Assembly (NCBI RefSeq): GCF_004340875.1 | Contig: NZ_SLXQ01000003.1 | Coordinates: 1 to 64,000 of the forward strand | Direction: 5' to 3' | Source: Tamaricihabitans halophyticus | Lineage (GTDB): Bacteria; Actinomycetota; Actinomycetes; Mycobacteriales; Pseudonocardiaceae | Length of the DNA: 64,000 nt | Part shown: in pieces, positions 26,845 through 35,986 of the stretch | How the letters are laid out: every line of letters starts with the position of its first letter | Numbering within the stretch: the first letter of the stretch is position 1 | Translations under genes and position numbers: made by a program | The notes under the pieces: model-generated | What the model was told of the DNA's origin: nothing | The model's database searches: none | The model's input: only the letters and a program-made list of their open reading frames with translations

Positions 26845-26861
26845 TATCCACATTGTGGATA
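26845..26861. promoter_or_regulatory. palindrome TATCCACATTGTGGATA, likely PucR operator
   Basis: Perfect 8-bp arms flank a single T. Further ATCCACA or TGTGGAT half-sites occur at about 26835 and 26884, making four in the divergent promoter. It happens to contain the DnaA-box sequence TTATCCACA, but the symmetry and the divergent regulator fit an operator better. Confidence 0.5.
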
Positions 26862-26960
26862 TAACATCCAATACCGCCGATGGTTGTGGATGCATACGCT
26901 GCTCGGCAATGCGGTGACTTGGGTCACCGCGGTTCTCGGACGTTGCTTCCGGAGGGCGCG

Positions 26961-28400
26961 ATGACGCTGGACTACCTAGTGATCGGCCTCTACCTGGTCG
27001 GCGTGCTCGGCATTGGCTGGCGCGGCATGCGGCTGGCGAAAACCCGCAGCGATTTCCTGGTCGCGGGGCGCCGGCTCGGCACTTTCCTGTACGCGGGCAC
27101 GATGTCCGCGGTCGTCCTCGGCGGCGCTTCCACCATCGGCGGCGTCGGACTTGGCTACACCCACGGCATCTCCGGTGCCTGGTTGGTGATCACCATCGGG
27201 CTGGGCATCCTGGTGCTGCACGCGCTGTTCGTCCGCCGGATCGTGCGGCTGAAGGTGTTCACCGTCGCCGAAATGCTCAAGCTGCGCTACGGCAGCACGG
27301 TGGAGCTGCTTTCCGGCGTGGTGATGTGGGGCTACACGCTGATGCTCTCGGTGACCTCAATCCTGTCCTTCGCGACCATCTTCACGGTGCTCTTCGATCT
27401 GCCAGCCTTCGGCGGCATCGCGCTCGGCGGCGGCATCGTGGTCTGCTATTCGGTACTCGGTGGCATGTGGTCCATCACGCTCACCGATATCGTGCAGTTC
27501 CTGGTGACCACCGTCGGCATGTTCTTCCTGCTGCTGCCGATCAGCCTGGCCACGGCTGGCGGCTTCAGCGGTATCGCCGACCGGGTCGGACCGGACTTCT
27601 TTGACTTCACCAGCATCGGCGGCGCCACGATTCTCGCCTACGTGCTGACCTACGGCTTCGGTCTGCTGATCGGCCAGGACATCTGGCAGCGGGTGTTCAC
27701 CGCGCGCAGCCCGAAAGTCGCCACCACCGGCGGGCTGGCAGCCGGTGTGTACTGCGTGCTCTATGCCTTCGCCGGTGCGTTGATCGGCACCGCCGCGCGG
27801 GCGGAGTACCCGAATCTGGCCAACGCGGACGACGCTTTTGCGACCATTGTGGACGGAATACTGCCGGCAGGTATCCGAGGTCTGGTGCTGGTAGCCGCGC
27901 TAGCCGCGTTGATGTCCACCGCGAGCGGTGCGCTGATCGCTTGTTCGGCAGTGAGCACGAATGACATCTGGGCGAGGCTGCGCGGCCGGCAGCGTCCCTC
28001 GGGTGAGGGTGAGGTCGGCGGGAACCGGGTGGCCACCCTGCTGCTTGGCGCGCTCGCGATCGGTATCGCGGGGGTGGTCAACGATGTGGTCGCCGCACTC
28101 ACCGTCGCCTACAACATCCTGGTTGGCGGCCTGCTGGTGGCGATCCTCGGTGGACTGTTCTGGCGGCGAGCCACGCGCATCGGCGCGGCGGCTTCGATGA
28201 TCATCGGCTCGGCGGTCGTGCTGCTCACCATGTTCACCAACGGGCTGCTCGCCGAGGAAGCGATCTACTACGGACTCGGCGCGAGCCTGCTCAGCTATGT
28301 GCTGGTCAGCCTGGTGACCGCACGTACCGAAGCGGAAGTCCTGGACAACTGGGAACGGCGGCTGGCCGGCGAGCCAGCAACGGAAAGGGAGTTTCAATGA
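26961..28400 (+). CDS. sodium:solute symporter family (SSF) permease
   Basis: ATG 26961 follows GGAGG by five bases. The 479-aa protein has about 13 membrane helices and SSF features: [20 protein letters not shown] near the start, [21 protein letters not shown], and [22 protein letters not shown] in the later conserved segment. SSF members couple sodium entry to uptake of sugars, amino acids, purine-like or guanidino compounds. It overlaps the following ureohydrolase gene (ATGA) and is divergent from PucR, so it likely imports the compound that the next enzymes degrade. Confidence 0.9.
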   Translation: MTLDYLVIGLYLVGVLGIGWRGMRLAKTRSDFLVAGRRLGTFLYAGTMSAVVLGGASTIGGVGLGYTHGISGAWLVITIGLGILVLHALFVRRIVRLKVFTVAEMLKLRYGSTVELLSGVVMWGYTLMLSVTSILSFATIFTVLFDLPAFGGIALGGGIVVCYSVLGGMWSITLTDIVQFLVTTVGMFFLLLPISLATAGGFSGIADRVGPDFFDFTSIGGATILAYVLTYGFGLLIGQDIWQRVFTARSPKVATTGGLAAGVYCVLYAFAGALIGTAARAEYPNLANADDAFATIVDGILPAGIRGLVLVAALAALMSTASGALIACSAVSTNDIWARLRGRQRPSGEGEVGGNRVATLLLGALAIGIAGVVNDVVAALTVAYNILVGGLLVAILGGLFWRRATRIGAAASMIIGSAVVLLTMFTNGLLAEEAIYYGLGASLLSYVLVSLVTARTEAEVLDNWERRLAGEPATEREFQ

Positions 28401-29350
28401 CTGACCATATAGGACCGCCGGACGCCTCGATCCTGCCTAGGTACAGCGGGATCGCGACGTTCGCCCGGCTGCCGATGCTTGACCAGGCGCCGGCAGCGGA
28501 TATCGCGGTACTTGGCGCACCGTTCGATACCGGCGTGTCCTATCGGCCCGGCGCCCGCTTCGGCCCGGCAAGCGTGCGTGCGGGCAGCCGCTTGTTGCGC
28601 CCCTACAACCCCGGCCTGGACGTCTCGCCGTTCCAGGAGAAACAGGTGGTCGACGCCGGCGATATCGGGCTCAACCCGTACAACATTGGCGCGGCCATTG
28701 AAACGCTGCAACACGAGGCCCAGCAGTTCGGTGCGCGGGGCACCAAGCTGGTCACCGTCGGCGGCGATCACACGATCGCGCTGCCGTTGCTGCGCGCCGC
28801 CGCCGCGAAACACGGGCCCGTTGCCCTCCTGCACTTCGACGCGCACCTGGACACCTGGGACACCTACTTCGGTGAGCCGTACACCCACGGCACCCCGTTT
28901 CGCCGCGCGGTCGAAGAGGGCGTGCTGGACACCGAAGCGGTGTGCCACGTCGGCACTCGCGGCCCGCTGTACGGCCGGAAAGATCTGGACGAGGACGAGC
29001 GGCTCGGTTTTGGCATCATCACCTCGGCCGATGTACTGCGGCGCGGCGTCGACGAGGTCAGCGACGCGCTGCGGGCCAGGATCGGGAACCGGCCGTTGTA
29101 TGTCTCGATCGATATCGACGTGCTCGATCCAGCGCATGCGCCCGGCACCGGCACCCCCGAAGCCGGCGGGATGACCAGTAGGGAGCTGCTGGAGATCCTG
29201 CGTGGCCTGCGTGGCACGAAGCTGGTCGGTGCGGACGTGGTCGAGGTCGCGCCGGCCTACGACCATGCGGAGATCACCGCGATTGCCGCCGCGCATGTGA
29301 CCTACGACCTTGTATCCCTGCTCGCGTTGTGCGGTGATGCTGATGGTTAA
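28397..29350 (+). CDS. agmatinase-family ureohydrolase
   Basis: The 317-aa protein has all the binuclear-manganese ligands of the family: GGDHTIALP (His125), HFDAHLDTW (Asp148, His150, Asp152) and [14 protein letters not shown] (the two late Asp). These enzymes remove urea from guanidino compounds such as agmatine, guanidinobutyrate or guanidinopropionate, leaving an amine. The specific substrate cannot be told from sequence. It starts inside the symporter stop and is followed 27 bp later by a ThDP enzyme. The combination points to catabolism of a guanidino compound. Confidence 0.88.
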   Translation: MTDHIGPPDASILPRYSGIATFARLPMLDQAPAADIAVLGAPFDTGVSYRPGARFGPASVRAGSRLLRPYNPGLDVSPFQEKQVVDAGDIGLNPYNIGAAIETLQHEAQQFGARGTKLVTVGGDHTIALPLLRAAAAKHGPVALLHFDAHLDTWDTYFGEPYTHGTPFRRAVEEGVLDTEAVCHVGTRGPLYGRKDLDEDERLGFGIITSADVLRRGVDEVSDALRARIGNRPLYVSIDIDVLDPAHAPGTGTPEAGGMTSRELLEILRGLRGTKLVGADVVEVAPAYDHAEITAIAAAHVTYDLVSLLALCGDADG

Positions 29351-29377
29351 CCAGCGGATAGCGAGGTGTGCGGGTAC

Positions 29378-30997
29378 ATGAGTGAAGGGCGCATTGGTGG
29401 GGACCTGGTCGTCGAGTCGCTGCGGGCACTCGGCGCAACCACCGTTTTCGGCATTCCCGGGCAGCATGCGCTCGGCCTGTTTGATGCGCTGCGCCGAACA
29501 CCGGAGTTGCGCCTGATCGCCTCGCGCGTGGAGAACAACGCCGCGTTCGCCGCGGACGGCTACGCACGGGAAACCGGCGAGGTCGCCCCACTCGTGGTCT
29601 CCACCGGACCGGGCGCCCTGCTCACCCTTGCCTCTTTGCAGGAAGCCAGGGCTTCCTCGGTGCCGCTGCTGGTGATCTCCAGCCAGGTGCCGCGCGCGGG
29701 GCTCGGCGGCGGTCGGCACGGCTACCTGCACGAGCTGCCCGACCAGCAGGCGATCGCGGCGGGCGTGGTGAAGTCAACCTGGGTGGTGCGGGACGTGACG
29801 CAGTTGCCGACCGTGTTGCGCGAGGCATGGAGTGCCGCGGCAGCCGCGCCGGCCGGCCCGGTATGGGTGGAGATCCCCGAGGACGTGTTGCGGGCTCCTG
29901 CAACACTGCCACCGGTACGTGCCCTGCCAGCCGAGGTACCCACGCTCGGTGCCCAGCCGGACGCGCTCGCCGAAGCGGCGCGGCTGCTGGACACGGCGCG
30001 AAACCCGGTGATCCTCGCCGGCGGCGGCGTGCTGCGTGCCGGCGCGCGGGAACCGCTGCGCGAGCTGGCGGAGAAACTGCGTGCCCCGGTGCTGTGCACC
30101 ATCGGTGGTAAGGGCGCATTTGACTGGGAACATCCGCTTTCCGGACAGTCCTGGATAGAGGACTGGCACAGTACGGAGTTTCTTGCCGCGGCCGACGTGT
30201 TGCTCGTCGTCGGCTCCGGGCTCGGCGAACTGTCCAGCAACTACCACACCTTCAGTCCACAGGGGACGATGATCCAGCTGGAGGCGGACGCCGGGAAACT
30301 TGGCGCCAACTATCCGGTGTTCGGGCTGCACGCGGATGCCCGGGAAGGACTCACCGCGCTCGCCGGCGCGGTAGCTGAGCGCAAAGCGGATGGGGTAGCC
30401 GAGGCCGCCGTCGCGGAACTGCTCGGCAAGGTGCGTTCCCGGCTGGACAGTCAGGGACTGGGACTGGAACGGCGGGTGCTCGGCGAGGTGCGGGCGGCGC
30501 TGCCGGCGAACGTGCCGAGCTGCTGGGATATGACCATCCTCGGTTACTGGGCGTGGTCGGCGTGGCCGGGGCAGCTGCACTCCGCGCAGGGCTCCGGCGG
30601 GCTCGGCTACGGCTTTCCCGCCGCGCTCGGCTGTGCCGTGGCCACCGAAGGTCCGGCGCTCGCCGTTTCCGGGGACGGCGGCGCACTGTACGGGATCGGC
30701 GAGTTGGCCTCGGCCCGGCAGCATCAGCTGGACGTGACCTGGTTGATCATCGACGACGGTGGTTACGGGATCCTGCGTGAATACCTGGACGGCGCGTTCG
30801 GCGTGACCACCGCGACCGAACTGGTGCGGCCGGACTACGTGGAGCTCGCGAGATCTTTCGGGGTATCCGCGCGGGAAACCACAGTGGACAATCTGCGCGC
30901 CGACCTTGCCGAGGCACTTGCCGAACCGGGTCCCAGCGTGGTGCTGCTCAACCAGCGGTTGGCGATGTTCGCGGCGACACACCCACAGGAGGCCTGA
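29378..30997 (+). CDS. thiamine-diphosphate enzyme, acetolactate synthase-like
   Basis: ATG 29378 gives 539 residues; a GTG four codons upstream is less likely. The three domains of the family are present: an N-terminal pyrimidine-binding domain with catalytic Glu52 in VENNAAFAADGYARE, a central domain (about 185-320), and a ThDP-binding domain with AVSGDGGALYGIGEL and IIDDGGYG. It would decarboxylate or ligate a 2-oxo acid. Similar genes accompany agmatinase-like genes in actinobacteria, but the substrate is unsettled. It belongs to the PucR-linked set. Confidence 0.85.
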   Translation: MSEGRIGGDLVVESLRALGATTVFGIPGQHALGLFDALRRTPELRLIASRVENNAAFAADGYARETGEVAPLVVSTGPGALLTLASLQEARASSVPLLVISSQVPRAGLGGGRHGYLHELPDQQAIAAGVVKSTWVVRDVTQLPTVLREAWSAAAAAPAGPVWVEIPEDVLRAPATLPPVRALPAEVPTLGAQPDALAEAARLLDTARNPVILAGGGVLRAGAREPLRELAEKLRAPVLCTIGGKGAFDWEHPLSGQSWIEDWHSTEFLAAADVLLVVGSGLGELSSNYHTFSPQGTMIQLEADAGKLGANYPVFGLHADAREGLTALAGAVAERKADGVAEAAVAELLGKVRSRLDSQGLGLERRVLGEVRAALPANVPSCWDMTILGYWAWSAWPGQLHSAQGSGGLGYGFPAALGCAVATEGPALAVSGDGGALYGIGELASARQHQLDVTWLIIDDGGYGILREYLDGAFGVTTATELVRPDYVELARSFGVSARETTVDNLRADLAEALAEPGPSVVLLNQRLAMFAATHPQEA

Positions 30998-31015
30998 CGC
31001 CTGGCATCCGTGGAC

Positions 31016-31030
31016 CGAACGTGCCGTTCG
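31016..31030 (+). terminator. short hairpin after ThDP enzyme gene
   Basis: CGAACG-TGC-CGTTCG forms a perfect 6-bp stem with a 3-base loop 18 bp after the stop. There is no T-run, as usual in high-GC actinomycetes. The rest of 30998-31169 shows no gene; TTGAC-N5-GTCAA at 31154-31168, just before the next start, may be an operator. Confidence 0.35.
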
Positions 31031-31169
31031 TTCACGGGGTATCCCATCAACATATCGTAGTGGAGGGGGTGTGGTTGGGGTAGCGGCTTTTGTGCTGCCG
31101 CTATGCCGACAAACCAGTTCTGGCGCGCGCCGGCGCCAACATCACGGACAGATTGACATTGGGTCAAAC

Positions 31170-32690
31170 ATGTCTCAACGAGCCATCGAAATCGAAGTGC
31201 ACGGCGTCGAACCCATCCCGGAAGCCGAACGGACCTCCACCCCGTGGCACCTGTTCCGGCTTTCCTTTGGCGGGGCCAACACCTTCGCCACGATAATCCT
31301 CGGCTCGCTGCCCATCGCCTACGGCCTTGGCTTTCTCGCCGCGCTGAGCGCCACGGTCGTCGGGGTGCTGATTGGCGCGCTGATTCTCGCGCCAATGGCG
31401 TTGTTCGGCCCCAAGAACCACACCAACAACGCGGTTTCCTCCGGCGCGCACTTCGGCGTCGTCGGCCGGATCGTCGGATCCTTCCTCTCGCTGCTGACCG
31501 CCGTCGCGTTCTTCTCCATCTCGGTGTGGGTTTCCGGCGACGCGCTGACCGGAGCCGTTCGTCGCCTGTTCGGAGTGGACGGTGGCGACCTGCTGCGCGG
31601 GTTCGCCTACGGCGTCATCGCGGTGACCACCCTGATCGTCTGTATCTACGGATACCGGCTGATGCTCGCGGTCAACCGGGTCGCGGTTTTCGCGTGCAGC
31701 GCCGTGATGCTACTGGGCTTTTTCGCCTACGCGGGCGATTTCGACCCAACCTTCGCCGGACAGGGCGGCTACGCGCTCGGTGACTTCTGGCCCACCTGGG
31801 TACTCGCGGTACTGACCACAATGGCCAACCCGATCTCGTTCGGCGCGTTCCTCGGTGACTGGTCCCGCTACATACCAGACAGCGTGCCGAAACCCAAAGT
31901 GTTCGCCGCACCACTGGCGGCCCAGCTGGCCACACTGCTGCCGTTCGGATTCGGCGTCGTCACCGCGACACTCGTGGCCGACCCGAACGACTACGTCGTG
32001 GGGCTGACCTTGATATCGCCACTGTGGTACGCGTTCCCACTGATCGTGGTGGCCCTGATCGGCGGCCTATCCACCGGAACAACCGCGCTGTACGGCACCG
32101 GGCTCGACTTCAGTTCCATGTTTCCCCGACTCTCGCGGGTACGCGCCACCGCGCTGGTCGGCAGTATCGCCGTGGCCTTCATCTTCCTCGGCTCGTTCGT
32201 GTTCAACGTGGTCGCCAGCATCAACGCCTTCGTCACGCTGATCCTGCTGTGCACCTCACCATGGATGATGATCATGATCATCGGCTACTGGGTGCGGCGC
32301 GGCTACTACCTGCCCGACGACCTCCAGGTATTCAATCGGGGCCAGCAGGGCGGCACCTACTGGTACACCCGAGGAGTGAACTGGCGAGCGATGGCCGCCT
32401 GGATCCCGGCGACCACAATCGGCCTGCTGATGGCGAACACACCACTGATCGTCGGCCCCTTCGCCGGGATCGCCGGCGGGGTCGACATCAGCCTGGTCGC
32501 CACCTTGATTGTCGCCGCACTGCTCTATCTGGTGACGTTGCAACTGTTTCCGGAACCGCGCGCCGTATTCGGGCCAGCCGGGCCACGACTGGTACGTGCG
32601 GGCAGTCAACAAGTAGCCGCTATCCGCGCTGTTCGGCCACGTACCGAGCGGCGCGCCGACCGACCAGCGAATCCAGCCCCACCGCGCTGA
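31170..32690 (+). CDS. NCS1-family permease (purine/cytosine/allantoin type)
   Basis: ATG 31170 gives 506 residues with 12 predicted helices. NCS1 features include FGGANTFATIILGSLPIAYG in the first helices and SFGAFLGDWSRYIPDSVPKP in the middle. The family imports nucleobases and related compounds with protons or sodium. The C-terminal ~40 residues are basic and overlap, antisense, the 3' end of the PAP2 phosphatase gene by 71 bp. The gene follows the ThDP enzyme after 172 bp, and together with PucR it points to purine or guanidino nitrogen use. Confidence 0.88.
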   Translation: MSQRAIEIEVHGVEPIPEAERTSTPWHLFRLSFGGANTFATIILGSLPIAYGLGFLAALSATVVGVLIGALILAPMALFGPKNHTNNAVSSGAHFGVVGRIVGSFLSLLTAVAFFSISVWVSGDALTGAVRRLFGVDGGDLLRGFAYGVIAVTTLIVCIYGYRLMLAVNRVAVFACSAVMLLGFFAYAGDFDPTFAGQGGYALGDFWPTWVLAVLTTMANPISFGAFLGDWSRYIPDSVPKPKVFAAPLAAQLATLLPFGFGVVTATLVADPNDYVVGLTLISPLWYAFPLIVVALIGGLSTGTTALYGTGLDFSSMFPRLSRVRATALVGSIAVAFIFLGSFVFNVVASINAFVTLILLCTSPWMMIMIIGYWVRRGYYLPDDLQVFNRGQQGGTYWYTRGVNWRAMAAWIPATTIGLLMANTPLIVGPFAGIAGGVDISLVATLIVAALLYLVTLQLFPEPRAVFGPAGPRLVRAGSQQVAAIRAVRPRTERRADRPANPAPPR

Positions 32691-33255
32691 GCAGCACCGT
32701 CGATATCGCGAAGAGCGCGCCGCCCGCGATATCGGCCGCATGGTGGTAGCCAAGGCCGATCAGCGCGACACCCGCGCCACACACCAGCACCGCGGAAAGG
32801 GCGATCGCGGCCGTGCGCCGCGCCACGCGGTGCGTGCACAGCAGCACCACCACGGTGAGCACGGCCACCAGCGACACCGTATGCCCGCTCGGATAGGCGA
32901 GATGCGTCGCCACGTAACGACGACCGAACGCCGGTTTCAACGCGAAAGTGTTCAACCCGATCGCGAGCAAAGGCGCGCCAACGGCCAGTACCGCCGCCGG
33001 AAACCGCCTGCGCCGGAGCAGGGCCGCGCAGAGCACGACCAGCACCGCGGCCAGCAGGACCGGCTCGGTCGGCACGGCCAGTGCCGACAACACCCAGGAA
33101 CCGCCGAGCGCGGAATCGATCCCAGCCGCAAGCGCCGCCTCGAAGCCGACCGCATTCGTCCAGGTACGCACCGTGAGACCCAGTACCAGCGTGCCGAGCA
33201 GGCCGAATACCGCAATCAACACCGCAAGATGCCGCGCTCGGGAAGAGGTAAACAA
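32620..33255 (-). CDS. PAP2-family membrane phosphatase
   Basis: A TTG at 33255 is the most likely start, with AGG eleven bases upstream; a GTG 11 codons in is an alternative. The 211-aa protein has about five or six membrane helices and the three-part phosphatase signature: KPAFGRR, YPSGHTVS and GYHHAADIAGG with its catalytic His. The first block departs from the usual KxxxxxxRP. It would dephosphorylate a lipid phosphate at the outer membrane face. It overlaps the convergent permease gene. Confidence 0.82.
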   Translation of the reverse strand: MFTSSRARHLAVLIAVFGLLGTLVLGLTVRTWTNAVGFEAALAAGIDSALGGSWVLSALAVPTEPVLLAAVLVVLCAALLRRRRFPAAVLAVGAPLLAIGLNTFALKPAFGRRYVATHLAYPSGHTVSLVAVLTVVVLLCTHRVARRTAAIALSAVLVCGAGVALIGLGYHHAADIAGGALFAISTVLLSAVGLDSLVGRRAARYVAEQRG

Positions 33256-33435
33256 CTAGATCTGGTCCTCGCTACCGGGTTCGTCCAGTCCACGTTAGTG
33301 CCTGGGTAACCCTGTGAGCTGGGACGCACCCTGAAGATTGGCTGTGAGTTCGACCCATTGGGGCATTCCAGCGCGCTGTCGTACGTTGGAGATGATGTAG
33401 GAAACGCACGAACGTCCGCCCTAGAGGGTGATCAC

Positions 33436-33951
33436 ATGACCACAGCATTCGCGCTGAGCCCATCGAACCCGGGGATGCCGAACACGCCGACCATGCCGAG
33501 CGGTTGGCCGATTGGCTCCTACGACACCTACGAGCAGGCTCGGCGTGCCGTGCATCACCTCGCGACAAGCGACTTCCCCGTCGCCGATGTCACCATCGTC
33601 GGGGTGGAGCCGATGCTGGTCGAGCGGATCGCCGGCAAACTGAGTTGGAGCCGAGTACTTCAACGTGGCGCGATGTCCGGGCTCTGGTTCGGTCTGTTCG
33701 CTGGGCTGCTGCTCGGCATGGTCAACCCGGCCGCTGGACCGCTGCCGGTGCTGATCGGTCTGGTCAGCGGCTTGGCGCTGGGCATGGGATTCTCCGCCGC
33801 CGGCTACGCGGCGACCAGGAAACGGCAGAACTACATCTCGCAGAGCCAACTGGTCGCGCGCCGCTACGACGTACTCTCCCAGCCACGCAACGCCGAACGC
33901 GGCCGTGACCTGCTCGCCTCGCTCGCGATGCAGGGCCCACAACCTCGCTAA
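33436..33951 (+). CDS. general-stress-protein-17M-like membrane protein
   Basis: ATG 33436, preceded by GAGGG, opens 171 residues. A Pro-rich start leads to PIGSYDTYEQARRAVHHLAT and VADVTIVGVEP, the pattern of the domain shared with Bacillus general stress protein 17M. Two hydrophobic helices (about 75-120) and a short cytosolic tail follow. Homologues are common in actinobacteria with unknown function. Its stop codon lies inside dispersed repeat B. The upstream gap 33256-33435 contains no gene I can support. Confidence 0.75.
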   Translation: MTTAFALSPSNPGMPNTPTMPSGWPIGSYDTYEQARRAVHHLATSDFPVADVTIVGVEPMLVERIAGKLSWSRVLQRGAMSGLWFGLFAGLLLGMVNPAAGPLPVLIGLVSGLALGMGFSAAGYAATRKRQNYISQSQLVARRYDVLSQPRNAERGRDLLASLAMQGPQPR

Positions 33952-33970
33952 CCTTAAAGAACGCGGTCAC
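33944..33970. repeat. dispersed repeat B (copy at stress-protein gene end)
   Basis: This is an exact inverted copy of unit B: CTCGCTAACC, then TTAAAGAA, then CGCGGTCAC. The stop codon of the preceding gene is within it, and the convergent dehydrogenase gene ends 29 bp further on, so it separates two converging transcripts. Confidence 0.75.
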
Positions 33971-33998
33971 CGAGCGTGCTGCTCCGCTGGCCGCGCTC

Positions 33999-34961
33999 TT
34001 ACCCCATCCGGGCCAGGTCGGTGGCGCGTACCTCGTGTTTCAGTGTTTCACCACGAAGAAACCGTGCCACCTCGGCCACGATCAACCCGCCCTGCCGCCG
34101 CCGCGCCTGCCGGGTGCCTGCCGCCTCATGCGGCGTAAGCAGCACATTCGGCAACCCGCGAAACGGATGCTCGGCCGGCAGCGGTTCCTCGTCGAACACA
34201 TCCAGCGCCGCATCAATCCGCCCGCTGCGCAACTCCGCGAGCAGCGCGTCCTGGTCGACCAGCCAGGAACGGGCGGTGTTGACCAGCCCAGCCCCATCCG
34301 GCAACAACGCCAGCTCCCGCGCTCCGAGCAGGTGTCGCGTCTCCGGCAACACCGGCGCGTGCACAGCCACGATCGCGCTACTGGCAAGCAGCTCATCGAG
34401 CTCGCAATGCCGCGCACCCAGCTCGCGCGCCTGTCCGGTGGACAGATACGGATCGGCAACCAGCACCTCCGCGCCCAGCGCGCGTACCAGCCGGAGGTAG
34501 TGCCGCCCGGTACGCGAGGCACCGAGTACCCCAACCGTGCTCGCCGCCAGCTCGTTACGCGGCGGCGCGGCTTTCGCCGCCTGCCACGAGGCGCCGGTAT
34601 GCAGCGCGTGGTCGAACCTCGGTAGCTGATGCAACAGCGCAAGGGTGCTGGCGAGCGCGGCCTCGCCAACCGCATAGGCCATCGCCTCGCCGGCCTGCGT
34701 CACCCGGATCCCGCGTGCCCACACCGCATCCGTCACGAACGGTTTCACCGTGCCGCCGGTATGCGCCACCAGCTCGAGATCGGGCACGCCGGCAAGCAAC
34801 TCCGCCGACAACACTGGCGCGCCCCAACCAGTAACCAGCACCCTGGTCTCCGGCGGCAACGGCGCGTCCTGCGGTAACACCGTCACCTCGCCGAGCGTGC
34901 CCAACTCGTCCCGCGCGAAAAACACCGCGCGCCAATGTTCCGGCACCGCGACGGTGATCAC
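33999..34961 (-). CDS. D-isomer-specific 2-hydroxyacid dehydrogenase
   Basis: GTG 34961, which overlaps the upstream stop as GTGA, matches the four-base overlaps of this operon; a GTG three codons earlier is open too. The 320-aa protein has the NAD-binding loop (VGVLGASRTGRHYLRL) and the catalytic triad Arg in VNTARS, Glu in DVFDEEPLP and His in LLTPHEAAGT. It interconverts a 2-keto acid and D-2-hydroxy acid. It is the last gene of the ABC-importer operon. Confidence 0.9.
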   Translation of the reverse strand: MITVAVPEHWRAVFFARDELGTLGEVTVLPQDAPLPPETRVLVTGWGAPVLSAELLAGVPDLELVAHTGGTVKPFVTDAVWARGIRVTQAGEAMAYAVGEAALASTLALLHQLPRFDHALHTGASWQAAKAAPPRNELAASTVGVLGASRTGRHYLRLVRALGAEVLVADPYLSTGQARELGARHCELDELLASSAIVAVHAPVLPETRHLLGARELALLPDGAGLVNTARSWLVDQDALLAELRSGRIDAALDVFDEEPLPAEHPFRGLPNVLLTPHEAAGTRQARRRQGGLIVAEVARFLRGETLKHEVRATDLARMG

Positions 34962-35986
34962 CGCAACCACGCATCCCGATGTTCGGCCACGAACTCATCG
35001 TCCGGCAGCCACGGATACGCCGCACGCACCCTGGCGATCTCGGCTGCCTGGCCAGGCGACAACCCCTCGGTGGGATCGAGGCACCAGGTTCCAGCCAGCA
35101 ACCCCTGGGCACGCAGCACCTCGTGCACCCCGGCGATGCAGCCACGGAAACCGTGCGCCACATCAAAAACCGCCGCGTTCGCGTCGGTCAGTTCCGGTGC
35201 CCGGTTGACCGCCAACCGCAGCGCCGCGCCATCTCCGCCGACCGCGCGTTGCGCGAGCCGCAGAGTGTCCACCGCGGAGCGTGTCCACACCGCCCACTGG
35301 CCAAGCAACCCGCCGACGATCCGGCCACCGCCCGCGCCGAGCAGATCAGCCAGGATCGCATCGTCGTTGCCGGTGTACAGCGCGATCTCCTCGGCCCGGC
35401 CAGATGCGGCGACCCCACGCACCACATCCATCGTGCGGTACCGATCGAACGGCGCCAGCTTGATGGCAACCACGCTCGGCAGCTCGGCGAGGCGGCGCCA
35501 GAAATCCACCGAGAGTCGCCGACCACCCACCGCTTCCTGCAGGTAGAACCCGATCACCGGCAGTACCTCGCCCACCGCCCGCGCGCGCCGCAGCAGCTCC
35601 TCCTCACTGACATCCGGCAAGCCGCCGGGGGAGAGCAGGATCGCGTGATAGCCCAGCTCGGCTGCCAGCTCAGCCTCGGCAACCGCCTGCGCGGTCGGCC
35701 CACAGGCGCCCGCGATGCGCAGGAACGGCCGCCCGCCCAGCTCGCCGTCCAATGTGTCCGCAGCCAGTTCCAGCACCGGCCGCAGCAATCCGACTTCCGG
35801 CTGGCGGATCTCGAACTGCGTGGTATGCACCGCGACCGCGCAGCCGCCGGCCCCTGCGGCCACGTAATACCGCGTCAACGCGCGCTGCCTGCGCTCGTCC
35901 AGCTTGCGGTCGGCGGTCAACGCGAGCGGATGCGCGGGAATGACCGTGCCCCGCGCGAGCAGTTCGGCCTCGGCAGTGGGCAGCAT
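34958..35986 (-). CDS. DapA/NAL-family aldolase, paralogue 1
   Basis: The 342-aa TIM-barrel protein starts at ATG 35986, overlapping the upstream stop. The Schiff-base lysine is Lys176 (VAIKLAPFDR). A tyrosine 28 residues earlier, Tyr148 in VIGFYLQEAVGG, sits at the spacing seen in DHDPS (Tyr133/Lys161 in E. coli), but in a GFYL context instead of YYxxP. The family cleaves or forms pyruvate-containing aldols, often 2-keto-3-deoxy sugar acids. A second paralogue with the same motif lies at 43534. The substrate is unknown. Confidence 0.85.
   Translation of the reverse strand: MLPTAEAELLARGTVIPAHPLALTADRKLDERRQRALTRYYVAAGAGGCAVAVHTTQFEIRQPEVGLLRPVLELAADTLDGELGGRPFLRIAGACGPTAQAVAEAELAAELGYHAILLSPGGLPDVSEEELLRRARAVGEVLPVIGFYLQEAVGGRRLSVDFWRRLAELPSVVAIKLAPFDRYRTMDVVRGVAASGRAEEIALYTGNDDAILADLLGAGGGRIVGGLLGQWAVWTRSAVDTLRLAQRAVGGDGAALRLAVNRAPELTDANAAVFDVAHGFRGCIAGVHEVLRAQGLLAGTWCLDPTEGLSPGQAAEIARVRAAYPWLPDDEFVAEHRDAWLR

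Noticed and set aside
26844-26852. DnaA box TTATCCACA, possible replication origin
   Set aside because: It is one arm of a symmetric operator beside PucR; there are no dnaA or dnaN genes and no DnaA-box cluster.
28397-30997. Ureohydrolase plus ThDP enzyme as a clavulanic-acid-type pathway (CeaS and Pah pair)
   Set aside because: No beta-lactam synthetase or clavaminate synthase-like gene is near, and the neighbours are permeases and a PucR regulator, which fit catabolism better.
30998-31169. Small gene between ThDP enzyme and NCS1 permease
   Set aside because: Open frames here lack ribosome sites and protein-like composition; only a hairpin and a promoter-like dyad are seen.
33764-33970. 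Small reading frames beginning MTAFFKVSE at several repeats
   Set aside because: The shared N-terminus comes only from dispersed repeat B; downstream sequences are unrelated antisense frames.
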